A stretch of 64,000 nt of DNA from Solanum dulcamara (Eukaryota > Streptophyta > Magnoliopsida > Solanales > Solanaceae): the NCBI RefSeq assembly GCF_947179165.1, contig NC_077242.1, positions 31,486,097 to 31,550,096 on the forward strand, written 5' to 3'. The notes under the pieces were generated by a model that did not search any database, was not told the origin of the DNA, and worked only from the letters and a program-made list of their open reading frames with translations. Position numbers and translations under genes: made by a program. Below, piece after piece: positions 25,007 to 36,671 of this stretch. Position 1 is the stretch's first letter. The number at the start of each line of letters is the position of its first letter.

Positions 25007-27849
25007 TGTAACACCCCAAAAGGTTTTTTTAGCAAATACCTAAATTTTTGATTTAGAGTATTTTGATAGTAAAGATATATTATATGTTTGCACTTCTTGA
25101 ATGTGAACTTGATGACATTTAAACTTGTTGGAAGTGTTATGGTGTAGTTATATAAACTACTCCTACTATGATTATCTTTTCAATTTATTAAATGGACTAG
25201 ATATTTACAAAAGTGGGAAACTTCCTTTTTGTTATCATTTATTTTCTCATTTCTTTAAGTTCCTATCATTTCCCCTTATCCTCTCCACCAACCCTCCAAT
25301 TTCGTTTTTCTTCAAGAAATACAGAAACCAAAACCTCCCTTCTCTCACATATTCATCCACCAAATCGATCATCAAGACTTTCCTTGGTTGATCCCCAAAC
25401 AAACTCCACACGATTGAGGTAAGCTATAAACCCGTTTTTGGAATTGACTATTGTTAGTGTTTTTAGCATAATCTCTTATATAAAGCTTTGTTTTAAGTGA
25501 TTCAAGATGTTCTAGAAAGATATTTCATCTGTTTACAACTTTCGTTCAGCTCTCAAAACTCAAATCTTCATGTATTTACTTGAAACTGGGCGAGAAAGTA
25601 CATGGCAGGTGCTGCCCAGAATTCTGTTTGTGCAAACTCTACTTGTACTGCTGTTAGTATTTTGACGATATCATTTTGTACAAAATGAATTTTGAGTTAA
25701 TTTCTATTGGGTTGGAAACTAACGACATAGATCTACAAGTTTGGTGAAGGGTATAAAGTCCATTTTTGCCGTTTTCAGTTCCCAAACTTAGATACAACTG
25801 GACAAGTATGTCTGTCCAGATTTTTGATTTTCAAAATTTATCATGTGTACCTGTTAGTATTTTGGGGATATCGTTTTATATAAAATTCTTTTTGAGTTGA
25901 TTTCTATTGGGTTGGAAACTAAAGACATAGATCTACAAGTTTGGTGAAGCGTATAAAGTCCATTTTTGCCGTTTTTAGTTCCCAAACTTAGATACAACTG
26001 GACAAGTATGTCTGTCCAGATTTTTGATTTTCAACATTTATCATGTGTACCTGTTAGTATTTTGGGGATATCTTTTTGTATAAAAAAATTTTTGAGTTGA
26101 TTTCTGTTGGGTTGGAAACTAGAGACACATATCTACAAGTTTGATGAAGGGTATAAAGTCCAGTTTTGCCGTTTTCAGTTTCCAAACTTAGATTCAACTG
26201 GACAAGTATGTCTGTCCAGATTCTTGATTTACAAAATCTGTCATGTGTACCTGTTAGTGTTTTGAGGATATCTTTTCGTACAAAATGAATTTTGAGTTGA
26301 TTCTTTTTGGGTTGCAAACTTAAGACATATATCTAAAAGTTTCATGAAGGGTATAAAATCCAGTTTTGCATTTTTGAGTTTCGAAATTTAGATTCAAGCT
26401 GCGATACTTGACTTTCCAAATTTTCTGTGTTGGTAACATAATTCGGGTTGAAACATTCTAGGCTTAATTGCAATAATAAATCTTGTTTTATGTAAATATT
26501 ATGGATATTCTGGAAATTTAAATAAGATATTTAATGGTATTTTTAAGGTTGTTTATATCGTGTGCAAGTTGAAGAACTTGAGACATTTGATGGCCTACGG
26601 TTTGAACTTTTGAAGTCGTGTGGGACTGTTGAATTGTTGTATGCTAAAAGGGCTGAGGTTTGTGTATAAACTGTAGTTACCTACTAATATATTAAAAGCC
26701 TATCTTGGTATATTTGTTATTTTCTTGAAATATATCTTGTCATGTTGGTATCTTTGGAAATTGCAAGACACTTGCTTAACTCGCCCACTTGTACGGATTG
26801 TTTGATCACTTGACATTCTTGTGGACTTTGTCCTTCTTGTGGCTGTGACTTTGTCACCATTGGCATGCCTCTTGTTTCGGACCCTTTGCCATCTTGATTA
26901 TGGATTTTTAGTTCGTCTTAAGTATGGAAGTTGTCCATTTTAAGTACGAATTAGGAAGCCATTTTTAATATGGTTCTTGGTTCTCTTGATTATTGGGTGT
27001 TTACTCTTCTTGATACAGGGCTCCGATCCTTCTTGAGACTTGATCATGTTTGGTGTGAAGGCATGATGTACACATTGGGCGAAACTTAATGTTAAAGCTT
27101 ATTAACGTGTTTTCATGAATTATTGGCACTTAGCCTTTTTCATATCGAACTTGATAGTCATGATATATTTGTTTTCTTGATTTATTTGTTATGTGTACAT
27201 TTGTGCTGCCATGACTTGAGAAAATAAGTTGAAGAACCCAAAGGCTTCAAACTTGTAGTTTTGCACCACTAAGCTTTATGTTTAGCGATAGTTGTTTCTA
27301 TCGTAGGAAATGTCCGAGAAGATATTTGAGGTTGGCCATTGGAGTTGAAGTTTTGGGAGCTTTAAGGAAGATCACATTTGCATATAGGCACCTATATTTT
27401 GTAGTATTTTGGGACGTGGATACGATTTATGGTTTGCTTGTGTATTTGTATTTATGTACGTATTTCTGAGAGTTGTAACTTAAAGATTGTTGCTTGTTTT
27501 GTAAATTTTGGGTATGTACATTTCTAAATTTTATGAAGTACTAAATTACCCTTTGGAGTTAGAACATTTGAATGAAGCATAAATTATCGTAATACATGAT
27601 TGTCTCGGAAGATATTTTTTTTAAAATAAAACTATTTTGAGAAGTCGCCCGTCCTAAATTGAAATTTTTATTTGATTTAATTGAGATGGAAAAAAAAATT
27701 AAGTTGGCTAACAACTTACACCTTTCATTTTTTTGATCATATAAATGGGCCTTACAGAAAGTTATATATATATATCTATATTTTTTTTGTGTCACGAATT
27801 TAATATACGTTTTTTTTTATAGTAGCATCCTCCCTGAAGGGTCGCTACA
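25007..27849 (+). mobile_element. Solo LTR with 200-base internal tandem array
   Basis: A 2843-base LTR from TGTAACACCCC to GGTCGCTACA, flanked by perfect CGCCT duplications at 25002-25006 and 27850-27854. The uninterrupted site is visible in the sister LTR near 5790. It is related to the element III LTRs: both have a splice-donor-like GAGGTAAG followed by the same block of text (from about 25420 here, about 9490 there). No coding sequence is present, so it is a solo LTR left by recombination. Confidence 0.88.
25541..26410 (+). repeat. Tandem repeat, period 200 bases
   Basis: The phrase TTGGTGAAGGGTATAAAGTC and its variants begin at 25741, 25941, 26141 and 26341, exactly 200 bases apart, with a more divergent copy at 25541. 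Units 2 and 3 (25741-25940 and 25941-26140) are about 93 percent identical by eye. Three of the units contain a perfect CTGGACA...TGTCCAG inverted repeat or a one-base variant of it. Confidence 0.9.
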
Positions 27850-28279
27850 CGCCTGATCATTCGTAATAGTGCCAGGTGGGGATTGTGGTGAGCTCCCGGC
27901 ATTTAGAGAGTTTCTACATTCCATCTTTTGCTCTGACTTGTATATGTATTTTGGACAGTCAGTTCTACATTGTATATTTGTAAATATAGTCAACATTTGT
28001 ACTTAGTCTTTCTTGTATAGGTGACACTAGGTCCGAGGTTTTGGTCTAGTGTTAATTCATAATTTTTGGTCACTATCGAGCCTTTTTTATATTTTGTATC
28101 ATATTTATATATCTATACCCTGGCCCGACTTTTCTTTGGTTATATTCCCTTTTCTTCCTCTTTATTATGTTAATTATTATTTATGTAAAATGAGGTTCGA
28201 CTTCCGCATTGGTTGGGTTTTGCTTGTCTACTCGGGTGTTATAGTAGAAGCCATCATGGACCGAATTCGGTTCATGACA

Positions 28280-28284
28280 CTTTC
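28280..28284. other. Right target-site duplication of element II
   Basis: CTTTC directly after the LTR end TGACA. It corresponds to CCTTC at 3089-3093 with one mismatch. The pol of element I resumes here on the minus strand. Confidence 0.7.
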
Positions 28285-28723
28285 TTACCTTCTGCAACAT
28301 GTGCAACACTATCCATGGACAGCCGACTAAGAGCATCGGTTATAATATTATCCTTACCCAGATGGTACAACACACTCATATCATAGTCTTTTAGGAGTTC
28401 AAGCATCTTCATTTGCCTAAGGTTCAAGTCCATTTTTCTAAGCACATATTGCAATCTCTTATGGTCGATAAAAACATTAATATGGACCCCATAAAGATAA
28501 TGACGCCAAATTTTCAAATCAAACATAGTCGCCACAAGTTCAAGATCATAGGTTGGATAATTTCGTTCCTGCACTTTAAGTTTCCTAGAAGCATATGTAT
28601 AACCTTACCATATTGCATCAAAACACAACCCAAACAAACAAGTGAGGCATCACAATAACCAACAAACCCATCCAAACCTTCGGGAAATGTCAAAATAGGA
28701 GTTGACGTAAGACGATCCTTCAA
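28285..28723 (-). pseudogene. Element I RNase H remnant
   Basis: On the minus strand: a VGYCDASLVCLGCVLMQ block at about 28620-28680, a [23 protein letters not shown] block at about 28495-28560, a DHKRLQYV block near 28450, and a TDALSRL segment at about 28320. This order matches gypsy RNase H. A frameshift separates the first part from the rest. It ends where element II inserted. Confidence 0.87.
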
Positions 28724-28759
28724 TATTTGGAAACTCTACTCACATTCTTTCCACCATTG

Positions 28760-29640
28760 AAATTTTACCTCCTATAATAACCGGCCAAGCCAAAAAAGCT
28801 TCTAATATCCAAAGGAGACAATGGTCTAGGACAATTCTTTATCGCCTCCATTTTCTTTGTATCAACCTTAATCCCATCACCGGACACAACATGGCCAAGA
28901 AATGTCACTTTCCTTATCCAAAATTCACATTTACTAAACTTGGCAAAAAGTTGCATATCTCTCAACATTTTCAACACAATCCTCAAGTGACCCATATGAT
29001 CCTCCTCATTACGAGAGTAAATCAAGATTTCATCAATAAACATCACTACAAACATGTCCAATTATGGCTTGAAAATACGATTCATCAAATCCATGAAAAT
29101 AGTGAGAGCATAAGTCAAACCTAACGACATTACTAAAAACTCAAAAAGACCATACATTATCTAAAATGCCATTTTGGGAATATCACACTCCCTTACCCTC
29201 AGTTGATGATAACCAGAATGGAGATCAATCTTCGAGGAGTAACTTGATCCTTGCAATTGATCAAACAAATCATCTATCCTTGGAATTGGATACTTGTTCT
29301 TTATGGTGACCTTATTCAATTGCCCGTAATCTATACACATTCGAAGCGACCCATCTTTCTTCCTAACAAACAACATGGGAGAACCCCATGGTGATATACT
29401 TGGCCTTATAAAACTCTTATCTAATAAATACTTCAATTGTTCTTTCAACTCTTTAAGTTCTGTCGGAGCCATATGGTAAGGATGAATAGAAATAGGTTGT
29501 GTATCAGGAACGAGATCTATGCCAAAGTCAATTTCTCTTTCGGGAGGAATACTAGGCAAATCATGAGAAAACACATCGAAAAACTCATTAACTATAGGAA
29601 CTGACTCAAGGGTTGGAGTTTTTGAATCAACATCCCTAAC
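28760..29640 (-). pseudogene. Element I reverse transcriptase remnant
   Basis: On the minus strand the fingers region (29574-29161) is well preserved, with [19 protein letters not shown], a [14 protein letters not shown] block and a [15 protein letters not shown] block ending in [11 protein letters not shown]. The palm catalytic motif near 29035 reads FIDE, whereas gypsy RTs have FIDD or YIDD, so the second catalytic Asp is replaced by Glu. The thumb/connection segment reads FLGHVVS and [10 protein letters not shown] (28765-28890). A frameshift or stop near 29155 separates fingers from palm. Confidence 0.88.
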
Positions 29641-29659
29641 TCACACAATATGATAAATG

Positions 29660-30210
29660 CACCCTTTGAAAATCATTTTCCAGGCATTAAGACATGTTGA
29701 CCCTTAACCACTGAATCATTACCCTTCCATTCAAGAATAGGCTTATTTGGAAATTGAAACTTGACCCTATGGGTTCTATAATCAATGGATTCATAAGAGG
29801 CATGTAACCAATTCATACCAAGAATAAAGTAAAAATTGGTCATATCTATTTTAACAAGATCACAAGGGATAAGTTTATGCAAAACTGACACGAGACAATT
29901 TCTATAAACTCTCTTGGCTATCACCAAATCACCAACGGGAGTATAAGCTAAAAAAGGTTCTAGCAATACTTCGGGGCAATATCAAATCTCATAGCAAGGT
30001 AAGGAGTAAGAAAAGATAAGTTGGAACCCAGATCAAGCAATGCATAAACATCAAAGTTAAGGACATGTAACATACTCGTGACCACATCAGAAGTCTCATC
30101 CACATGTTGCCTAGCATGAAGAGCATAGAATTGGTTGTTGTGTTGGCCACTCTTAGGTTGAGCTTGGGCACCTTGTTGCACTTAGCCTCCTTGTAGACGA
30201 CCTTCTCCAC
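29660..30210 (-). pseudogene. Element I aspartic protease remnant
   Basis: On the minus strand the region begins downstream of the solo LTR. Near 30020-30045 it has the active-site block VYALLDLGSNLSF, a variant of the usual DPG(S/A) motif of this clade. Next comes the flap half (29673-29966) with a YFILGMNWLHA segment. Two frames are needed, so it is broken. It links the split gag to RT. Confidence 0.85.
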
Positions 30211-30215
30211 CTTTG

Positions 30216-32651
30216 TGTCATGAGCCAAGCTCAGGTCCTAGACGTGACACGATGAATGAGACACCCGGAGGTACCTCACCCAAGCCTCTTAGCATTCATT
30301 AACCATTTCATTGGTAATGATAAACAAATCAAGCAGAAACATAAGGAACATAGGGGATAAGGGACTTCATGTTAATAAGAGTCAAAAAACATAACATCTT
30401 TTACTATGTCCAATAATACCTACTACATTAAGACTTGACTGGGGCAAAGACATGTCCGTAGCTCACCTCAAGATTGAGTTAAAACTACTAAACTTAATTT
30501 AAATGTCTAAACATAACATAAGATAGATAAGATAGGAGTGTCATTTCTGGAACATAGGAACTCACCAAAGTGGTAGCCTTCAACGCTCAACTTAGCCACG
30601 GGGAGGAGAGTGTGGAGCGATGGAGGTCCCTGCATGGTGATAGCAGATAGGTAAAAGTATGTGTTAGTAATTTGAATGTACTAAGTGTGTAGGCATGCAA
30701 CATAATAAAAACATTAAGATATTCATAAGGTAAAATACATGAGTGAATACATGCATGAGTAATCAAGTAGGTAGCATTTAAATCATACATATGTGGAAAG
30801 ATAACTATAACCAACATTTAAGACCATGTGAGCTATTACATGGAATCCAACATAACCCCCTACATTATCACGGGGAGACTATTTATCGGGTAAAACTCCG
30901 ATCAAATAACATTCATTTACATTTGATGGCTACAAAGGCCTAGCCTACAAGGGCTCCTATGGTGGCATATAGTTAATGCAACATGAGACTTTACTTAAGG
31001 ACCCCTTCGGTCGAGTCCCCATCTATATGCTACAATTCGGTGCTAAGGCAAATCCCAAGGAATAGTATAATACTTCAAATAATCATATCATATGGCTTGA
31101 GAATTCAAACATCATATTTGGTAGAATAGCTCATTAAACCTTTTGTTTATAATATCATCATGGCTTCCATGCCCTATTTACCATCCTACTAATAAACCTT
31201 GATTTATAAGAAAATTAGGTCTACAATCAGTTATGGTATTTCAGATACCATGCTAATCGGACCTTTCCATTGGGAAAAAAATGTTCAAAAGCATTGACGG
31301 CATATAGGGATGTCATACATATCATATCATAACCTTAAACATTTCATTTGATTCAATGTGAGTATTGTCCTTTTATGTTGAAACCTTACTTTGGGTAAGA
31401 AGCCCTTTCATCAATCAATCATTTCATAAAGACTCCCCTTCATAAGCATTTACTTCATAACATTCATTGGAGTCAAACTTCATTTCTACTTTACTTCGTC
31501 ATAAGAAACTAGGTGGGTTCATTTGGTAAAAACCTTCCAATGCCTTTAAAGAATTCTTGCATGCATGAGAATAATGGAAATGCATAAAATACACATTCTT
31601 AAAGCAACCCACCATATATGTCTTAAAACTCTTTTCAAGCCTTCATATAGGCACTTTAATAACATCATAAATTCATGAAATCAAGAGTTAATATCCATAA
31701 ATATATGTAAAGAAACTTCAAATATATCATAATCTATGCATTTAAAGTCATCAAGTAAAAGCCCATAAGATTTTATCATTTTGAATGGAAATACTAGATT
31801 GAGAAAACATTTGGGATCCATGGGTGGAAGGACCCATGGATAAAAACCCATAAACCTTGCTTGAATTCACTAGGAATTGAAGAAGAACCTTGAAAAAGTT
31901 GGAAACCCTAGCTTGAATTTAGAGAGAAATCTTGAGGTAACTTGTGAGTTCTTTCCATGGAAATTATTGAAAGAATGAAGTCAATAGAAGGAGGGGGGTC
32001 TTGAAGAGAAGAGTGTTTTCAGACTTTGAACTTGGCCATAAAAGTGTCTAGGTTCATTGAACCGAACTTTGAAAAAGACACAATTGCTCTTCATTAAATA
32101 TGGAAAATTAGCCCTAAGGGACCCATATACGAGTCTTCGTCAAAATGACGAGTCATGCAAATGACCCATCTTATAGGCCTGAGAAAAGAGCCTAAAAACA
32201 TAGTCTCTGAAGTTTACGAATGACCATTATATACGACATGTCGTCAAGTAAACGACCCTTTCTTGGGCTCATCCTACAGGTCCCTAAAACCTACAAAATT
32301 CAAGTCTCTAAAGTTTATGAATGACTCGTGTATATGACCCATCTTCCATGAAATGACTCATTTTCAAGGCTCGTAGACTTAGCCCTGAGGGGTCCTTGAA
32401 ACTTAGCCTCTAAACTTAGCCTACGAGGGGTTCCTATGACCCTTCTTCTCAATGATGACTCATCTAGGAAAGTCGTAGAACCTCTCCTAAGGGGGAATCC
32501 AATTTTCTTCTTGAAGGTTTGATCTACGACCCAACCTTATGAGCCATAGAAGGCCCTATAAGCCGTAGAGGGGCTCATTCATGTGGATGGATTCGAAATT
32601 TTAAGACTTTTCTCCTTGGTTTTTCAAATTTCCCACTTACGGGATCTTACA
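30216..32651 (-). mobile_element. Solo LTR inserted in the gag of element I
   Basis: A minus-strand LTR of 2436 bases, opening TGTAAGATCCCGTAAG at 32651 and closing CATGACA at 30216. Flanks are CTTTG (30211-30215) and CTTTA (32652-32656), a 5-bp duplication with one mismatch. It resembles the element I LTR and the LTR at 56470. The gag of element I continues on both sides: the zinc knuckle lies at about 32690 and the protease begins at about 30181. The segment 32120-32580 is rich in GACTCATCT/ACGAGTC-type words. Confidence 0.82.
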
Positions 32652-32656
32652 CTTTA

Positions 32657-33671
32657 TTGGAAACATGAGGGAACTCGGATTGCTTATGGCCCATTTTACC
32701 ACATCCATAACAACCACCCATTCCCATTAAGCATCTCCCTCTATGATTCTTTCCACACTTTGCACACTTAGGAAAAGAAGGGCTACAAGTATTCACACCT
32801 CCTCCTCCTTAAACATTAGGGTATGGAAACCTATCCTTAGCAAACTTATTTCCTAGACCTTGTCCTTGATAAGAACGGCAACTACTACCACCAGACCTAG
32901 CATTGGAGAACTCACCTTCATACCAGGCTCTCTTTGAATCCCTTATTCTCATCTCTTTCAGTTTGTATCCCTTAATTTGTTCGGAAAAGTCATGAGCTTA
33001 GATATGTCCATCTCCTTAACAAGCATAGAAGTACGACATTCCTTAGCAACCAAGTCAGACACCCCCCATATGAAATGGCTCATTTAGGAACGTGGATTGG
33101 CAATAAATAAAGGAGCATACTTGGATAGCTTAGTAAACTTGAGGGCATAGTCCGTCATTCTCATATTGAATTTGTCGAAGATTAATGAGCTCCAACACTT
33201 TAGCTTCCCTTAGTTCAAGAGGGAAAAAGCGATCAAGGAAAGCAAGTTGAAGGCTTCTCATTTAATAGGACCTTCGTCTACTCTCTCCAACTTCCATTGA
33301 TTGTACTAAACTTGAGACACACTCTTGAGTTGGTAAGCCGCCAACTCCGATTTCTCCTTCAAAGTCACCCCTATGATACTTACTATTTTATAGACCTCAT
33401 CAATGAACTCTTAGGTTCCTCATCGACTTTTGAACCATAGAACTCAGGAGGGTTCATTCATGCAAAATCCCTTACTCGTGAGGCCAGAGCAGGAACATTA
33501 GAAGGAGCTACAACCCCTTGGATGGCCACTACTTGGTCTAACATGGTAAAAGTGGTATGAAAATTTGCATGTTTCATTGATAAGGAAAAGGACCATTGCC
33601 TTGAGAGGCAGAAGAATTTGGGCTTCATTAACATTGATCCCCCTCGGCAAATGTGGTCTTCTTGGAGGCAT
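32657..33671 (-). pseudogene. Element I gag remnant
   Basis: On the minus strand an ATG at 33671 starts MPPRRPHLPRG, the usual opening of plant gypsy gag proteins, about 210 bases after the 5' LTR end. The middle capsid part is shifted through several frames. Near the right edge of the solo LTR (about 32680-32760) there is a Cys-rich nucleocapsid with KCAKCGKNHRGRC and CYGCGKMGHKQSEF; the last zinc ligand of the second knuckle is lost. The frame is then cut by the solo LTR at 32651. Confidence 0.8.
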
Positions 33672-33867
33672 TTTCTGAAAATCGTAAAGGACAATCATTA
33701 GGGAAAGGAAGTCTTAAAACATACTCTATCGCACATAGATTATGAAAGAAGTGAGGATTCCTAAAATACCTTATAGCCTCTTATTCATGGATGTGGCGTT
33801 AATATTCATGAATAAGACTCTACGTCACACGGCATGTTGGACACCTTATGACATCTTAAACCTTGTA

Positions 33868-33880
33868 TTTTGATACTAAG
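33868..33880 (-). other. Decayed primer binding site of element I
   Basis: On the minus strand, TTAGTATCAAAATAC lies a few bases after the LTR end. The TATCA core and position fit the tRNA-Met primer site TGGTATCAGAGC seen in elements II and III, with several substitutions. Confidence 0.5.
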
Positions 33881-33882
33881 TT

Positions 33883-36671
33883 TGTCATGGTCAGACCTAG
33901 GGCCTAGTCGTAACATAATGATAAAAACCCTAAAGGGATCCAACCAAGTCTCTTGACATATCATAAAATACATAAGGTAAAGTAAAAAAGAACATAGCAT
34001 AAGAAAGAGTCTAACATAAAACATAAAGGGAATATAATTTGACTACATAAACTCTACATATTTTTTCCAACAAATACCTCTACTAATGAAAAATGGACGG
34101 GGGTTAAGACATGTCCCTAGCTCTCCCTCAATTCAGAACATAATAATGTCTTTTGAAGTAAGAAGCAACAACTCATAACTAGTCCTCGATAGATAAGATT
34201 ACACAACAACTCCGTCAATGAAAAAGCCCAACTAGCCACGTGTATGGATATGATCCTCAACCTCAACCCCTATATTATGAGATAATATAGACAATAGATA
34301 TGCATTAGTATGTTTGAATGTACTACATATGAGGGCATGACATACAATATAAATCATAAGATGCAATGATCAAGAACATACATAATAAAGAGGATCGATA
34401 AAGCCATGAGAACAACATGATGATCAAAGCATTTAAGGGACTTGGTTGAAAATCATAAAATAACATGATGAGCATATACATATGTGGGATAGGAACCATA
34501 AACGACAATAAGACCATGCGAGCTATAACATGGAATCCCAATGTCTTCCCATACAATATAAGAAAGGAGAATCTACTTACAAAGGTAAACTCAACCCTTC
34601 TAGGAGGGTCATGTACATACACTATATGTGGATCCACTAGCTAAACCATGAAGGTAACATATGGTAGCATATAGTTTAAAGAACTAGAAGTGATACTACA
34701 TCTTTTGGTAGGGCCCCCACCTCAAGTCCGCTCGCTAAGTCAAATCCCACGGAATACATGCTTAGCATAGAAATCATAATGAACATATATCATAGTCATG
34801 ATCATAGGTTTGAAATTCATAGAATAGCTTATTTCATAATATAATTATAACGTGAGTATTGGCCTTCCACATTATAAATCATATATACATAATTCATATC
34901 ATGAGGTTTCCTAGGTCACTACAACAACAACAACCCAATAAAATCCCACGTGGGGTCCGGGGAGGGTAAAGTATACGCAGACCTGACTCCTACTAAGGTA
35001 GGACAGTTGTTTCCAAAATACCCTCGACTCAGTAAAATCATAAAAAAAAGTCAGATAAGGATCAGAAGTTCAAAGTGATATAGCAAAGCAAATAACAAGA
35101 GCAACCTAGATAAAATAGAGCAATCAAAGTACAGAAAGTAATAGATAATAACAAAAATCAGACCATAAGGAATTATAATGTGCTAATTTGCCTACTAAAA
35201 AGGAAGAATAACGAGACTATGAACTAGCCTTCTACCCTAATATGGGTCCTCCACACCCTCCTATCTAAGGTCATGTCCTCGGTAAGTTGTAACTGTGTCA
35301 TATCCTGTCTAATCACCTCTCCCCAATATTTTTTTAGCCTACCCCTACCTCTTCTGAAACCATCCATGGCCAACCTCTCACACCTCTACACTGGGGCATC
35401 TGTGTCTCTCTTTCTCATATGCCCAAAGCATCTTAGTCATATTTCTCGTATCTTGTCTTCCACCGAGTTTCCTAGGTCACTACATAGGGCCCTAAGTCCT
35501 TTTCTTCATAACTTGCATGAGTGTCATAACTTAATCATAATTGAAATCCATAATCATGATTCATACTTGATTTTAAAGTAAAACTTGAATACATACTAAA
35601 TTTTGATTGAAAAAACATAGGAAACTTGGAAATCATTGAACTTCATAATCAGACTTCATGTAATTCATCATAGAAAATAGCTTCATGCATGGAAATTCAT
35701 AATTCAACTTGAAATCATGTAATTTACATAGAAACATACTTATAATGAACATTACTAATGATTAAGAACATAATGGAAATAGCCTAAAACAATTCATCCA
35801 AAATTGGAGTTTAAAAGTAAGGAGATTTCATGAGAGTTTTGAAGAAAACCTTGGGACTCTATGGATGAAAGGAACCCATGGATCAATTTCCACATACCTT
35901 GATTGAAATTGGACTTGAATTTGAAAAAGAAGACTTGATCTTGAAGAAACCCTAACCAAAGCTTGATGAACTCTTGAGGAACCTTGGGAGAGAAGTCTTA
36001 AACTTGTTTGGGAAATAATGGGAGAATAAAAAGGGTTTAGGAGTTTTTTGTACATAATACTTAATGAATCTAGTCCTTAAAAACATCTACATATATTGGT
36101 AGAATATAAAGAAAATACCAAACTACCCCTCATTAAATTCTGAGTCGGTCAACCCTATGAGCGGGTTCTACAAATCGTAGAGGTAGTGATGAGTTGTAGG
36201 AATGACTGTTCTGCAAGCTCTGAGAAATATTTGAAAAACAAGTCTCTGAAGTTTTGTTACGATTCATGTTTATGATTCATCTTAGCATCTACGATTCGAA
36301 AGTCACTCGTCCTACAGGTCCAAAAATTACCATATTACTGACCCTCTAAAGTTTTTATACGAATTATTTTAATGAGTCTTCACATCCTGTACAACTCGTC
36401 CTGTTGAGTCGTAGAGTGGGTTCTGAGGGTTGAATAGTTTCAAGTTATAATACATGTACTACGAGTTGTAGACTCTTTCACGAGTCATCATACAACTCGT
36501 AGACTCTCATACTTGCCTTAGCCAATTTCCAAACTTTTACTTCACCTCCACGAGTCGAGTTTATGACTCATAATAACCTCCACGAGTCATAGACTAACTC
36601 GTAGACGTGGGTTAGTCCAATTCTTGTGAAATTTTCCTTCTGTTTGACTTTTCATCTTACGGGGTCTTGCA
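33883..36671 (-). repeat. Element I 5' LTR, with LINE insertion
   Basis: On the minus strand it starts TGCAAGACCCCG at 36671 (TGTAAG in the sister copy) and ends CCATGACA at 33883. Minus the 561-base LINE insertion it is about 2.23 kb. Right of it, TGTTG at 36672-36676 would be one arm of the target duplication; the other arm is outside the window. Confidence 0.83.
34924..35466 (-). mobile_element. 5'-truncated RTE-clade LINE fragment
   Basis: A 3'-end fragment in minus orientation. The ACAACAACAACAACCC side at 34924 is the 3' terminus. It shares sequence with the LINE at 45265-46467, including its ACGCAGACCT and CCTCCACACCCTCCTATCTAAGGT stretches. It is flanked by the 18-base duplication GTTTCCTAGGTCACTACA at 34906-34923 and 35467-35484. 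The sister LTR at the left end of the window has the empty site near 125-145. Confidence 0.9.

Larger units (their letters stand above)
3094..28279 (+). mobile_element. Element II: Ty3/gypsy retrotransposon, itself nested-into
   Basis: Plus-strand element bounded by LTRs at 3094-6212 and 22312-28279, with a tRNA-Met-type primer site at 6216. Recognisable in order are gag with a zinc knuckle, protease, RT (split), RNase H and integrase. Removing element III (8814-19756 plus one duplication) and the solo LTR at 25007-27849 leaves about 11.4 kb, a normal size for a gypsy element with 3.1-kb LTRs. The two LTRs then measure 3119 and 3120 bases. They differ at roughly 14 percent of sites in the first 155 bases. 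Many in-frame stops make it inactive. Confidence 0.88.
22312..28279 (+). repeat. Element II 3' LTR, interrupted by a solo LTR
   Basis: It starts TGTAATGACCTCC and ends GGTTCATGACA. The stretches 22312-25006 and 27855-28279 together align with the 5' LTR (3120 versus 3119 bases). The insertion point is exactly where the 5' copy reads continuously near 5790. A GCTAAAGCGA-type word array is at about 23315-23510. Confidence 0.88.
1..36671 (-). mobile_element. Element I: nested-into Ty3/gypsy retrotransposon
   Basis: The outermost element of the stack, read on the minus strand. Its 5' LTR is at 33883-36671, its gag at 32657-33671, its protease, RT and RNase H at 28285-30210, its integrase at 1560-3088, and its 3' LTR at 1-1334, cut by the window edge. 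The pol halves on either side of element II belong together: the RNase H C-terminal tail stops at 28285 and the next residues of the same polyprotein begin at 3088, with a near-perfect 5-bp duplication at both junctions. The two LTRs clearly align. A sample of about 125 bases next to the TG end differs at roughly 18 positions, so the insertion is old. The integrase C-terminal chromodomain-like block suggests the Del/Tekay lineage. All reading frames are broken and the element is dead. Confidence 0.85.

Noticed and set aside
24703..25011. 102-codon plus-strand open frame
   Set aside because: It lies wholly in the element II 3' LTR and spans the insertion point of the solo LTR. The sister LTR does not preserve it.
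25541..26410. CRISPR-like array
   Set aside because: The 200-base units are contiguous tandem copies without unique spacers, inside a plant LTR.
35273..35581. 102-codon plus-strand frame across a LINE fragment
   Set aside because: It is the reverse complement of LINE coding sequence and runs through the target duplication into LTR sequence.
1..36671. Two independent minus-strand gypsy elements, one at each end of the stack
   Set aside because: The RNase H end at 28285 and the linker start at 3088 are consecutive parts of one polyprotein with matching 5-bp duplications, so a single split element is simpler.
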